Origin: Chitinophaga pinensis
GTDB lineage: Bacteria > Bacteroidota > Bacteroidia > M30B66
DNA: 64,000 nucleotides
Direction: 5' to 3'
Assembly (NCBI GenBank): GCA_945883545.1
Contig: CAMCXT010000012.1
Span: forward strand, 1 to 64,000
The notes under the pieces are model-generated. The model had not been told where the DNA came from, ran no database searches, and saw only the letters and a list, made by a program, of their open reading frames with translations. This document shows, in pieces, positions 48,704 through 58,365 of this stretch (positions are counted from its first letter, which is position 1; the number at the start of each line of letters is the position of its first letter). Both the position numbers and the translations under genes were made by a program.

Positions 48704-49615
48704 TTAATCGTTGGAGAAATAATTCAGACTTTGGTAAACCCCAGTTTGGTCTTTTGCAAGTTGCATGAGAATGTCGTTCGCCAATTTTGAAGCGCCAAAT
48801 CTGAACCAATCTGGGTTCATCCAAGCTTCGCCAAGTGTTTCACGAACCATCACCAGATAATGCAATGCTAGTTTCGAGGTAGCAATTCCTCCAGCGGGTT
48901 TCATACCGATCATTTTACCAGTTTCGTAATAATAGTCACGAATAGCTTCGAGCATAACCAAAGTAACGGGCATGGTTGCAGCAGGCTGAATTTTTCCAGT
49001 AGAGGTTTTGATAAAATCGGCTCCAGCGAAAATGGCGATATCAGAAGCTTTTCGAACATTGTCGAGGGTTGAAAGTTCGCCTGTTTCGAGGATTACTTTA
49101 AGATGCGCCTTTCCACAAGCTTCCTTTACAGCAGCAATTTCATCGAATACGAGATTGAAATCTCCTTGTAAAAATCTACCTCTCGAAATCACCATATCGA
49201 TTTCATCAGCACCTTCTTCAACGGCAAATTTGGTGTCGTCGAGCTTCACTTTTAGAGGTGCCAATCCACTTGGAAATGCGGTGGCAACAGCTGCCACTTT
49301 GATGTTAGAACCCTTGAGTGCTTTTCGTGCTGTTCTCACCATTGTTGGATAAACACAAACAGCAGCAACCGTTGGGATTCCAGGCATAGCATCATGTGGA
49401 TGCATGGCTTTGTAGCACAGCTGTTTGACTTTTCCTTCAGAATCTTTTCCTTCGAGAGTAGTGAGGTCGATCATACTCAAGGCCAATTTCAAACCTGCTA
49501 CTTTGGTTTCGCCTTTAATTGATCGGCTTTGAAATCTTGCGCAGCGCTCTTCAACAGAAATTTGATCAATAGGAGGTGAGATCGATGGTTGGTAACTGAC
49601 GTTGTGATTACCCAT
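48704..49615 (-). CDS. deoC: deoxyribose-phosphate aldolase
   Basis: AAVCVYPTMV, GADEIDMVISRG, LKVILETGEL, GADFIKTSTGK, MKPAGGI. ATG at 49615 preferred over 49636. Confidence 0.94.
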   Translation of the reverse strand: MGNHNVSYQPSISPPIDQISVEERCARFQSRSIKGETKVAGLKLALSMIDLTTLEGKDSEGKVKQLCYKAMHPHDAMPGIPTVAAVCVYPTMVRTARKALKGSNIKVAAVATAFPSGLAPLKVKLDDTKFAVEEGADEIDMVISRGRFLQGDFNLVFDEIAAVKEACGKAHLKVILETGELSTLDNVRKASDIAIFAGADFIKTSTGKIQPAATMPVTLVMLEAIRDYYYETGKMIGMKPAGGIATSKLALHYLVMVRETLGEAWMNPDWFRFGASKLANDILMQLAKDQTGVYQSLNYFSND

Positions 49616-49654
49616 ATTCGGATACAATTTTATCAAATGTACAAAAGTGACAAC

Positions 49655-50014
49655 TTATCGAAGCCAGTGAGGCAAACGCATAAATACTGGCAATGCCAAA
49701 AGGCACCCCAAGGTATTGAAAATGAAATCAAAAATGTCGGAATATCGGTCGGTATAAATTGTTCCTTGTAAGATTTCAATAAGTCCGCCGTAAGCAATAC
49801 AAACTAAGGTGATACTAAGTAATCTATTGTATTTCTGGTTGAATTTGCACAACCATCTTAAGTAAAATACATTCAGGGCAAAGAAAACACCGAGGTGAGC
49901 GATTTTATCGAAATTGACAATATCGACCTTGGGTAGATCTTTGCCCGGAAGTAGTGTAAGTATGGTAATTATGAGGGTCCACAGCAGGGCAGGACCTGCG
50001 TATCGGATCATCAA
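49655..50014 (-). CDS. VanZ-like family membrane protein
   Basis: [20 protein letters not shown]...[30 protein letters not shown]. Confidence 0.85.
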   Translation of the reverse strand: MMIRYAGPALLWTLIITILTLLPGKDLPKVDIVNFDKIAHLGVFFALNVFYLRWLCKFNQKYNRLLSITLVCIAYGGLIEILQGTIYTDRYSDIFDFIFNTLGCLLALPVFMRLPHWLR

Positions 50015-50388
50015 TGTCCGATCAATGCCTTGTAGTCGGCTGCGTTCAATAGACCTTCACGGTTGCTGTCGGTCAATTTCACACGAATCATCCAGCCTTC
50101 ACCGTATGGATCAGCGTTTACAGTTTCAGGTGAAGCTTCAAGCCCTTCGTTAAACTCAATGATTTCGCCAGAAATTGGCATATAGAGATCCGATACGGTT
50201 TTCACTGCTTCAACAGTTCCGAAGATATCGCCAATGTTGATGGTATCGCCAACAGTATCGACTTCAACAAATACAATATCGCCAAGTTCGCCTTGTGCGA
50301 AATCTGTGATGCCTACCAATGCAGTATCACCTTCAATTTTAACCCACTCGTGGTCTTTGGTGTAGAAAAGATCTTCTGGAAAATTCAT
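50011..50388 (-). CDS. gcvH: glycine cleavage system H protein
   Basis: [35 protein letters not shown]...[20 protein letters not shown] (lipoyl Lys). Confidence 0.96.
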   Translation of the reverse strand: MNFPEDLFYTKDHEWVKIEGDTALVGITDFAQGELGDIVFVEVDTVGDTINIGDIFGTVEAVKTVSDLYMPISGEIIEFNEGLEASPETVNADPYGEGWMIRVKLTDSNREGLLNAADYKALIGH

Positions 50389-50486
50389 GTCTGAGATTTG
50401 AGGCTCAAACGTACCAATTTTAGATGAAATCTTGTGTGTAGAACTTCAAAAAATCAAGGCGAAACTTAAAAAATAATGGGTTAGCG

Positions 50487-53400
50487 CTATTGGTTTAAGG
50501 TAAAGCGCAAGCTCAATCCGAAATTGGTGTTTGAATTCGGGAATTGGTTAGAAATGAAAGGCTTGTTCATGATTCTATCGAAGAACAAACGAACCGTTAC
50601 TTTCTGATTGATCACATAGTCGGCAGAAACCTTAATGGAAACATTTTGCTGACCTGCGGAAAGGATTGGATCGAAAACCGTTTGACCTTCAATTGGAACC
50701 CTACGCACAACAGTTTTGTTGGTTCTCACCGATACGTCGGCACGAATGTTCAAGTCGCTTTTTATCTTCTTTCCTGAACCTTGTATCGTAAATGGAAGTT
50801 CGAAATTCTTCACGATATATCCAGTTCCAATAGTGATCTCACGCCCGTTCACTTCGGTGATTTGAGAATTTTGAAGACTCAAGGATAAATCTCTACTTCT
50901 GCGGAATTCAACTTTGGTGATCAAGCTGTTTTTCCAAGTCATGTCCACATTCAACAACGGCCCAAATTGCTCCGAAATGGAGGCCATCAAGATGTTCAGT
51001 TGAGGGATAATGTTTCCCGTTGGGTCAACTGCATTCGGGTTTTGAAGTGCCAATAAGTTCGTCGTGAATGATCCAACATTAAAGGTCGATCTAAATCCAT
51101 GACCAAGTGAAATGGACTTGAAGTACTTCTTAAAGAATGGAATTTTAGTTAATCCATCGTAGGTAATTCTCCAGTTTGGCTTCGGGATTTTTTGAAACAA
51201 CGACAATTCTTGCTGAGTTGGATCATTACCAGTGTAAGTGGCAATGAATGAAAGGAGCAATACATCTTGCTGTGTTGATCCATAGCCTGTCGGATATCCA
51301 GTTATTGGGTCAATCGCACTGCCACTTAATCGGGAAGCTATGGCTTTACGGTTGTTCAAGAAGTTATCGAATTCGCCGGAGGTGTGAAGTTTGTTGTCGA
51401 GTCTTCCAAATGCGGTTCCCCAAGTGTTTGTTGATATGGAGAATGTACCCGTTTTCAGTGTACTCAATTCCTCGAATACACCTGAATTTGCATTGTACTT
51501 ATAAATCGTGGTGAAGTTTTCAGTGTAATTTCGGTTCGCGTTCAACGTGATTCTCATACCAGGAAGCGGCTCTATCGTTGCATTCCAGGTAAGATTTCTC
51601 GCCAATGTCTTTGTGAATGCATTGTTGAATGTAGTGTCTCGAGTGAGTGCGCCTCGCTCCACCATTAAAGAACGAATATCGCGCTGACTTCCAAAAATGA
51701 ATCCAGTAGTTGGAGTGCCTGATCTCCAATCACGGCCTACATATTGGCTGGCATTCACAAAACCTGGCAATACAGTTCCGTTTGTTTCTGTGTAATTGAT
51801 GGATGCATTTTTCAGCATCATCAAAAACTTGGCTGCATTTTCCAATACGATATCGAATGCAGTTTCCTTCTTTTTGGTAGAATCTTTTTTAGCGTCTTTC
51901 GAAGGCGCCGCCGGATCTTTAGGATCTTTTTTCGGTGCTGCTTTTTTCTTTTCCTTTTGCCCTGCCTTTTTCTGATTGATTTTCTTCAGATAAGGAATCT
52001 TGTTATACAGTTGAACTAGGTTCGCCTGTCCGCTCAGGTTAATATTGGCCGAATTGGAAACGGTATTTCCGAATGGGTTTTGTGCAAATTTATCAGGATT
52101 GTTGGCGTCTCTCACCAGTGGAGCTGCCACCCAGCTGTAAGTTCCACTATATGCTACTGTACCGTTCACAAAATTCAACAATGGGATTTTCGAAAAGGGT
52201 ACCGTGTATGAAGTATTGAAATTGTGCTGGTAATTTGTATTTCGACCGCCATTGCGGAGATTTTTGATTACTGAATCGCGCTTTAAAGGCGTATTGATTT
52301 GACCAGGCTCTTCATCAACTCGGCTCATATTGGTAGCCATGAAGTCGAGTTGAAGCGATTTGGTTAATGGAAGCTTGATGTCGTAAATTCTTTGCCAAGT
52401 GAATGATTTGAAATACGTGGTATCAATTTTCAAGATGGCAACATCCGAATTGTTTCGGAGTTTTTGAGAATTGTAATCCCTCGCAACATCCGAACGAATC
52501 GACAACCGCGATGGCATCAAGTTAAAATTGAAGTCTTTGATTAAATCGAAAGCCTTCGTTTTTGCAAATAGCTTAACGCTTTTGAATGGTTCGATTGATT
52601 TTGGTTTCGGCGAAAAGGTGTACCCGATTCCTACATCATAATTTTTGGTGTAATTGAATTCTACTTCAGGCGATCGTTGGAAATTATCTGCGAAAGCGAA
52701 AGTTAAATCGAAGTTTTCGACACCATAGATTGGATTTTTGGTTTGGCCGCTTCCTTTGTTCTTTCTTACGTTGGTGAAGTTGATGCTTCTACGTTTTTGG
52801 TAAACTTGAGACAACGTTCTTAGTGAATCTCTTGCAGCATCGCTTACTTGATAATCTAAAGCAGTATTAAAACGTACGTCTGGATCAAGTGGATTGAACT
52901 GTGGGTTGCTGATGTTTTCACCAAATTCCCAATACAATGGTACGCTTAGGTTCCAGTCTTTCGGGAAGAATTTTCCCAACTCAATATTGGTAATCAAGCT
53001 GTAGGCTGAGGTATTGCTTCGGCTTCTTTCGATTGGTTTTTTCTCGATGCTTCCAAATCCGAAGGTTGATCTGCTACCTGCAATTGCCACTGTACCTAAG
53101 TCGGCTAATTTAGCAGTTACCCGAGCATTAGCAGCCCATCCACCAGGTTCAAAATATTCTGAAACGCGAAGCTCATTCACCCAAACTTCTGCGCAAGCTA
53201 CAGATCCATCGTCGGGCCAAGGATTATTCTCATCATTTTGAGGATTACGAATCCCGATCATCATGGTTTTAACACCAGATATCTGCGGAACACCCACCAC
53301 TGTAATTCGGTTGTTAGGGAATTCAGGATCTTGAGCGTAATAAGGTTCGTTGAGCTGAATGTTAGGATTGCCGGTCATTTCCCGATTTCGGGCAACTTTT

Positions 53401-56400
53401 GCGTTAGTTAATGCTTCGAGTGCAAAGTCGAAACTGTTCGACCAAACATCTTCTGCATTGGTTGTTCCATCGGGAGTTCGCTTCAATGGAATTTCATATT
53501 CGTAATAGTTGTTCACGAAATCTGTTCCCAAACGCACAAATGCAGTAACTTGATTGTCGGCCCACTGGTTTCCATTCATCGATTCAGCATGCACTTCCAT
53601 CTTGATGCGTTTGTAAGCACGAACATCGAGGTTGGTGTTTTTGTAAACTGCACGCGCCTCTCCATCTTCCAAGTTACAGATTCTCATCTGAAGAGATTGC
53701 TCATTGAGCTGTTGAAGGTTCGTAGTGGCTACATCAACTTCGCGTCGGATTTTAGGAGGAAGGATGTAGTTTACAGGGATTTTATCGCCATTCTCCTCAA
53801 TGTTTACGGTTGATACCTGGAAGTTTGTATTCAAATCGTTTCCAAGGAATAAACCTGGATCTTTTAAGCTGTATTCGAATCTTCTCCATTCTGCACGAAC
53901 CAATTCCAATCTCGCCATTCTCGCAATAACTGGTTCTTGGAAATTGTGGAAGAACATCCTTACAAAACGGATTGAACGGAAATCCGCAATAGAGCCCACT
54001 TTCGATGTAAATGAACGGATTGGAACACGGAATTGGTACCAATCAACCGCTACATCTTGACCATTGCTCAACTTGCCTTTTCCAGGCACTTTGTCGATGA
54101 TGTAGTTTTGACCAACCACCATATCCTGCGGACGCATGCTGATTTTGTACTGGAAATAACTTTCCGCAACGCTCAGGGTGTTGTCGCGATTGATGTCTTC
54201 GATATTCGGTAAAGGAGTAGCAGCAGTAGGGTAATTTTCTATTTGATCTTCACCCAATTTAGAGTTGCCTTCTAAACCATTGTACAGCGTATATCGAGTA
54301 ATGATATCAGCCTGTTGAGCATCCCAGAATTCGGTATTTCTAAAGAAGCGGTAATCATCGCCCGAAGGATCGGCTTCAAAACGTGCCAATGCATCAGGAT
54401 TTAGTGCAGTTTGAAGCTGGTTGAGGTAATTCTGGAAGAATACGCGCTCCGAATCATTTGGCAATCCATCCAAACCAACATCTTGTAAAGGTCGAGATTC
54501 TGGGTTGTTATCGAATGCGTTTACAAGTGGCGGTGCAGTTGGATATTTTCCCCAAACTGTTGTGTCGAAATTGGCATTTTCAGTAGTGATGGGCAATCCG
54601 TTTTCGAAACTTTGTTGTCCATCGCGAAGCACATCTTCGGAGATATTTCCTAGGTTGATGTAAAAATCTCCACCTGTTCCGCTGTTGATTGCAGTGCCGT
54701 CACCTAAACCATTCGCAAATGGGTCCATCATCCAAAATTCGATGTAGTCGATATTGGCCGACTCGAAATCGGTTGTTTCGATGCGGCGCATGATCCCACC
54801 CCAGCGACTTTTCGGGTTTTTTAGTGTTCCATCAACATTCAAACCAGCAGAAAATTCATTTTCAAGCACGTCGTAGTTGTATGGCCCACGTACTTTTGGA
54901 TCGAAGTGTAGATCGAGAACAGGCATGATTTGTACCTGTCCGTTTGGTCTTGCTTTATTCGGGAAGATTTCGGTTTCTACAATCTGCCGCATGAAATTGT
55001 TCGACTGCATTGGAGAATCCTGAATGTAGTCGGGCGTTGTATTTCCATTTCTGGAAAACAGTGGGTCGATGGTGTACCAGTTTAATCTTGCACGGTTGTA
55101 ATTGTATGCAAGACTGTTAAATAGGTCTCCTTCACGAAGAAGATTTTGTTGTCCACTTGGTGTTGATGCAATAAACCAATTCCCCATGTTTCGGATGTCG
55201 ATGGTTGATTCTGCACCTTCGAAATCGTCGATATATGAAAGACCTTCTTTCCCAATAATCTTAGAGTGGCCTGGGATGAGCTTAGCCATTTCCCATGTGG
55301 CTGTGATGGTAGAAGTTTCTTTGGTTGAATAGAATGGAAGTCTGTCGATCAAGCGAGTTAACCAACGTGAATCGCGTTTGATATTTCCATCGAGCCCGAT
55401 GATGGTATTCGAAATAGGTTCGTCGCCGATGTTGATTTTTTGCGTCATCGGGCGCTCGGTGAGGTTCATGATTGTAGCGCCAATACCGAAATCTTTGTCG
55501 ACCATGTAGTCGAAATGCGCACCCATCAAACGCTTACTTTGAATTGCAAAAAGCGTATTGGTTTCGAGTGAAATATTGATAGGCGTTTGAGAATTGAGCA
55601 AGCCTTGGTTGATGATTCTTACACGACCAAGTGCGTAATCGACTGTATAATCAACATTTTCGGTAAGTGGAACGCCGCCCGCTGTAACGGTTACAGAACC
55701 TTGCGGAACGTTCATGGCATTGAGAGAAATTTCTGAACCTGATGCCGATTGATAAGAACCTTGGATGTAGAATCGATTGTGTTGGGCATCCAATTGAGCA
55801 AGCGGCTGGGTGGTTACATACAGCGAGTCGAATGCGTATTTGTTTGCCAAACCAAGCTCTGCAGGAAGCTGAAACTTACTTCTCAAGAAGTTTTTGAAGG
55901 GTTCGCGCATCGGGAAAACGATACGGCCTTTGTCGGCTTGAATGGTTTTCCCTTCAATAAAGTCGAAGAAACCATCCGCTTGAGGATCGCTTTGGTTGTT
56001 TAATCGATCGAGGTTAAAGAGTTGAAGGAGGATTTTTCCATTTACATCGGCTCCTTCTGGGATGACATTCATCTTTACCGAGGTTTTTTCGTCTTGGTAA
56101 AGGATGTTTAATTTGAAATTTTCTTTGCTGATTTGGAAGCCGTTCAACGAGTAAACATTCTTCATCATCAGTTCCCAGATAGGCTTCTTGGTGAAAATCT
56201 GGGTGCCTTTTAGCATCTTTAGAACCAACGATCCAGTTCCTTGGATATCGGTGGAGAATTCACCCACCTGATACACTTGCTGTCCTTGGCTTGAATTTAC
56301 CGTGTATTGGAATGCAACGGCAAGCACTTCATCCGCGTTAAGCGATTGATTCAATGAAACATACCCTAGTAATGGATTGAGGGTGTATTCGCTTGGATTG

Positions 56401-57743
56401 AGCAATCGGGCGTTCTGCAAATATTCGAAATCGATTGCAGGAACCATTTGAGGAACAAACGAGTTCGGATTGCTCAGTACATCGTTGGTTTTGTTCCTGA
56501 AATCGGGGTGAATAGTAATAATTTGTTGGGCTTGGAGATTGTTGTTTTCGTTTCGTGGAAAAACCACAGATCCGGGCTGTTGCTGGGTGTAGGTATTTAC
56601 GCCATTGTTGAAATAGTTCGGATCAGATTCCCCGAGATCGGCAAATGCAGCGATATTTCTAACGTTGTTGGTCGCGTAGGTTCTGTTGGTGATATAAACC
56701 TCGACCCTCGTTACATTGAATGGAGATGTAACATTCGGCAAAGTCGACATTGATTGATCGTATCGGTCTTTGAACCATTGTGCGAGGAAGAAGTGCCTGT
56801 TTGCATCGTAATTAGCAGCCGAAACTTCAAATTGTTGCGTTTGAGCACCGCCTTGAACTGTAATGTTTTTACGGTCGCCTTGTTGTTGTGAGAAAATCGT
56901 AGTGGCAGTAAGTCGACCGAACTTTAACTTAGCCTTTACACCCATCAAACTTTGAGAACCGGTAATAAGTGTTCCTGTAAGTGGAAGGTTTACGTTTCCT
57001 GCTTCGAGCAATTGGATAATTTCATCTTCCTTTCCTTCGTACTTCAGGTTCACTTTGTTGTCGAAGTTGAAGCCTGTTTCAGTGTTGTAGTTGGTTTGTA
57101 GTTGGATTTTATCTCCAATTTTACCTACCAAGTTCATTTGAATTTTTTGCTGGAAGTTGAAGGCTCCAACGCGTTGTTGACGGATTGGAAGCGCTGGATT
57201 TTGTGTCCTAACGAAGTTTCCACCGAAAATAAGTTCTGCTGAACCTTGCGGTCGGATGTCGATCACATTGGAACCGAAAATACCAGCAAAGGCATCACCT
57301 GGGACAATGATTTTTGGTGCAAAGCCTTTTTGTTTGTTAACGTCATCGCCAGCAATACGGTCTCTCCAATTTTTCTTTATCGCTTGGTCGAAATCATTGT
57401 CGAGATACTCTTGCATCGTCATGTAGTCGGGATGACGATAGTTGTAGTTTCCAACCTTTTGGTTGATATCGAATTCGTTCGTCTCGGTATTGAGATCGAT
57501 GGTGGTTTGGATATTCGCTGGATCCTTTAAGAAAAGCCCATTGGGATTAGGGTCGGTTGGATCGAAGTTGTCGTCGTTGAAAGGAAACGGGAGATCAACA
57601 AGCGTATCGGTATCAGTTGTATCGCCTGGTCCTGGAGATACGCTAAACATTGAGGCATACGGTCGGCTGTTAGCACTCCATACAATGAAGAGCAGGAGTC
57701 CTGTAACAATGCTGAAAGAAAGATATTTAGCGTAGGTTTTCAA
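50487..57743 (-). CDS. sprA: cell-surface protein SprA, T9SS outer-membrane translocon / gliding motility
   Basis: 2418-aa protein with signal segment; SprA-type sequence (GKIGDKIQLQTNYNTETGFNFDNKVNLKYEGKEDEIIQLLEAGNVNLPL..., YIDDFEGAESTIDIRNMGNWFIASTP); located between ruvA and gcvH. Confidence 0.95.
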   Translation of the reverse strand: MKTYAKYLSFSIVTGLLLFIVWSANSRPYASMFSVSPGPGDTTDTDTLVDLPFPFNDDNFDPTDPNPNGLFLKDPANIQTTIDLNTETNEFDINQKVGNYNYRHPDYMTMQEYLDNDFDQAIKKNWRDRIAGDDVNKQKGFAPKIIVPGDAFAGIFGSNVIDIRPQGSAELIFGGNFVRTQNPALPIRQQRVGAFNFQQKIQMNLVGKIGDKIQLQTNYNTETGFNFDNKVNLKYEGKEDEIIQLLEAGNVNLPLTGTLITGSQSLMGVKAKLKFGRLTATTIFSQQQGDRKNITVQGGAQTQQFEVSAANYDANRHFFLAQWFKDRYDQSMSTLPNVTSPFNVTRVEVYITNRTYATNNVRNIAAFADLGESDPNYFNNGVNTYTQQQPGSVVFPRNENNNLQAQQIITIHPDFRNKTNDVLSNPNSFVPQMVPAIDFEYLQNARLLNPSEYTLNPLLGYVSLNQSLNADEVLAVAFQYTVNSSQGQQVYQVGEFSTDIQGTGSLVLKMLKGTQIFTKKPIWELMMKNVYSLNGFQISKENFKLNILYQDEKTSVKMNVIPEGADVNGKILLQLFNLDRLNNQSDPQADGFFDFIEGKTIQADKGRIVFPMREPFKNFLRSKFQLPAELGLANKYAFDSLYVTTQPLAQLDAQHNRFYIQGSYQSASGSEISLNAMNVPQGSVTVTAGGVPLTENVDYTVDYALGRVRIINQGLLNSQTPINISLETNTLFAIQSKRLMGAHFDYMVDKDFGIGATIMNLTERPMTQKINIGDEPISNTIIGLDGNIKRDSRWLTRLIDRLPFYSTKETSTITATWEMAKLIPGHSKIIGKEGLSYIDDFEGAESTIDIRNMGNWFIASTPSGQQNLLREGDLFNSLAYNYNRARLNWYTIDPLFSRNGNTTPDYIQDSPMQSNNFMRQIVETEIFPNKARPNGQVQIMPVLDLHFDPKVRGPYNYDVLENEFSAGLNVDGTLKNPKSRWGGIMRRIETTDFESANIDYIEFWMMDPFANGLGDGTAINSGTGGDFYINLGNISEDVLRDGQQSFENGLPITTENANFDTTVWGKYPTAPPLVNAFDNNPESRPLQDVGLDGLPNDSERVFFQNYLNQLQTALNPDALARFEADPSGDDYRFFRNTEFWDAQQADIITRYTLYNGLEGNSKLGEDQIENYPTAATPLPNIEDINRDNTLSVAESYFQYKISMRPQDMVVGQNYIIDKVPGKGKLSNGQDVAVDWYQFRVPIRSFTSKVGSIADFRSIRFVRMFFHNFQEPVIARMARLELVRAEWRRFEYSLKDPGLFLGNDLNTNFQVSTVNIEENGDKIPVNYILPPKIRREVDVATTNLQQLNEQSLQMRICNLEDGEARAVYKNTNLDVRAYKRIKMEVHAESMNGNQWADNQVTAFVRLGTDFVNNYYEYEIPLKRTPDGTTNAEDVWSNSFDFALEALTNAKVARNREMTGNPNIQLNEPYYAQDPEFPNNRITVVGVPQISGVKTMMIGIRNPQNDENNPWPDDGSVACAEVWVNELRVSEYFEPGGWAANARVTAKLADLGTVAIAGSRSTFGFGSIEKKPIERSRSNTSAYSLITNIELGKFFPKDWNLSVPLYWEFGENISNPQFNPLDPDVRFNTALDYQVSDAARDSLRTLSQVYQKRRSINFTNVRKNKGSGQTKNPIYGVENFDLTFAFADNFQRSPEVEFNYTKNYDVGIGYTFSPKPKSIEPFKSVKLFAKTKAFDLIKDFNFNLMPSRLSIRSDVARDYNSQKLRNNSDVAILKIDTTYFKSFTWQRIYDIKLPLTKSLQLDFMATNMSRVDEEPGQINTPLKRDSVIKNLRNGGRNTNYQHNFNTSYTVPFSKIPLLNFVNGTVAYSGTYSWVAAPLVRDANNPDKFAQNPFGNTVSNSANINLSGQANLVQLYNKIPYLKKINQKKAGQKEKKKAAPKKDPKDPAAPSKDAKKDSTKKKETAFDIVLENAAKFLMMLKNASINYTETNGTVLPGFVNASQYVGRDWRSGTPTTGFIFGSQRDIRSLMVERGALTRDTTFNNAFTKTLARNLTWNATIEPLPGMRITLNANRNYTENFTTIYKYNANSGVFEELSTLKTGTFSISTNTWGTAFGRLDNKLHTSGEFDNFLNNRKAIASRLSGSAIDPITGYPTGYGSTQQDVLLLSFIATYTGNDPTQQELSLFQKIPKPNWRITYDGLTKIPFFKKYFKSISLGHGFRSTFNVGSFTTNLLALQNPNAVDPTGNIIPQLNILMASISEQFGPLLNVDMTWKNSLITKVEFRRSRDLSLSLQNSQITEVNGREITIGTGYIVKNFELPFTIQGSGKKIKSDLNIRADVSVRTNKTVVRRVPIEGQTVFDPILSAGQQNVSIKVSADYVINQKVTVRLFFDRIMNKPFISNQFPNSNTNFGLSLRFTLNQ

Positions 57744-57778
57744 TCAGATAACTAACTTTTAGAAACGATGGTAATTCG

Positions 57779-58363
57779 TTAGATTACTTTTAAGGTTTGC
57801 TTAATAAGTTCTTCAACGCTCAACTCCGAATCTTGTGATTTTTGAACTTTATCGAGTGCTTTTTCTGCAAGATTTTTAGGGAAACCCAATAAAGTCAGTG
57901 CAGTTAACGCCTCGTTGCGTGTTGTATTGTGCAACCCAGCAAAAAGTTCAGGACTCACCGAATCGCGGTCGAACTTGCCTTTCAGATCGATAATGATCCT
58001 TTGGGCAGTTTTCTCTCCAATCCCTTTCACGGCTTTTAGAGTTCCTACTTGGTTGTTAATCACAGCATCAGCGATTTCGTTGGCAGTGAGCGAAGATAAA
58101 ATCATCCTTGCTGTTGACGCGCCCACTCCAGATACATTTATCAACATCCTAAAAGTTTCTCTCTCAGCACGCGAATGAAAACCATAGAGGGTATGCGCAT
58201 CCTCTCGAATGGCAAGGTGTGTATAGAGTTTACATTGTTCGGCACTTCCAATTTGGCTAAAAGTTGACAATGAGATATTCAAAAAATAGCCTACGCCTGC
58301 CGCTTCGATTACAGCGTAAGTGGGCGTTTTTTCAATTAGTTTACCGTTAATATAATCGAACAT
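57779..58363 (-). CDS. ruvA: Holliday junction branch migration protein RuvA
   Basis: MFDYINGKLIEKTPTYAVIEAAGVGYFLNIS...VSGVGASTARMIL, VKGIGEKTAQRIIIDLKGK. Confidence 0.95.
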   Translation of the reverse strand: MFDYINGKLIEKTPTYAVIEAAGVGYFLNISLSTFSQIGSAEQCKLYTHLAIREDAHTLYGFHSRAERETFRMLINVSGVGASTARMILSSLTANEIADAVINNQVGTLKAVKGIGEKTAQRIIIDLKGKFDRDSVSPELFAGLHNTTRNEALTALTLLGFPKNLAEKALDKVQKSQDSELSVEELIKQTLKVI

Positions 58364-58365
58364 CT

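Noticed and set aside
50544-57735. Numerous 60-101 aa + strand ORFs opposite sprA
   Set aside because: No recognisable domains; expected by chance opposite a 7.2-kb CDS with strong codon bias.
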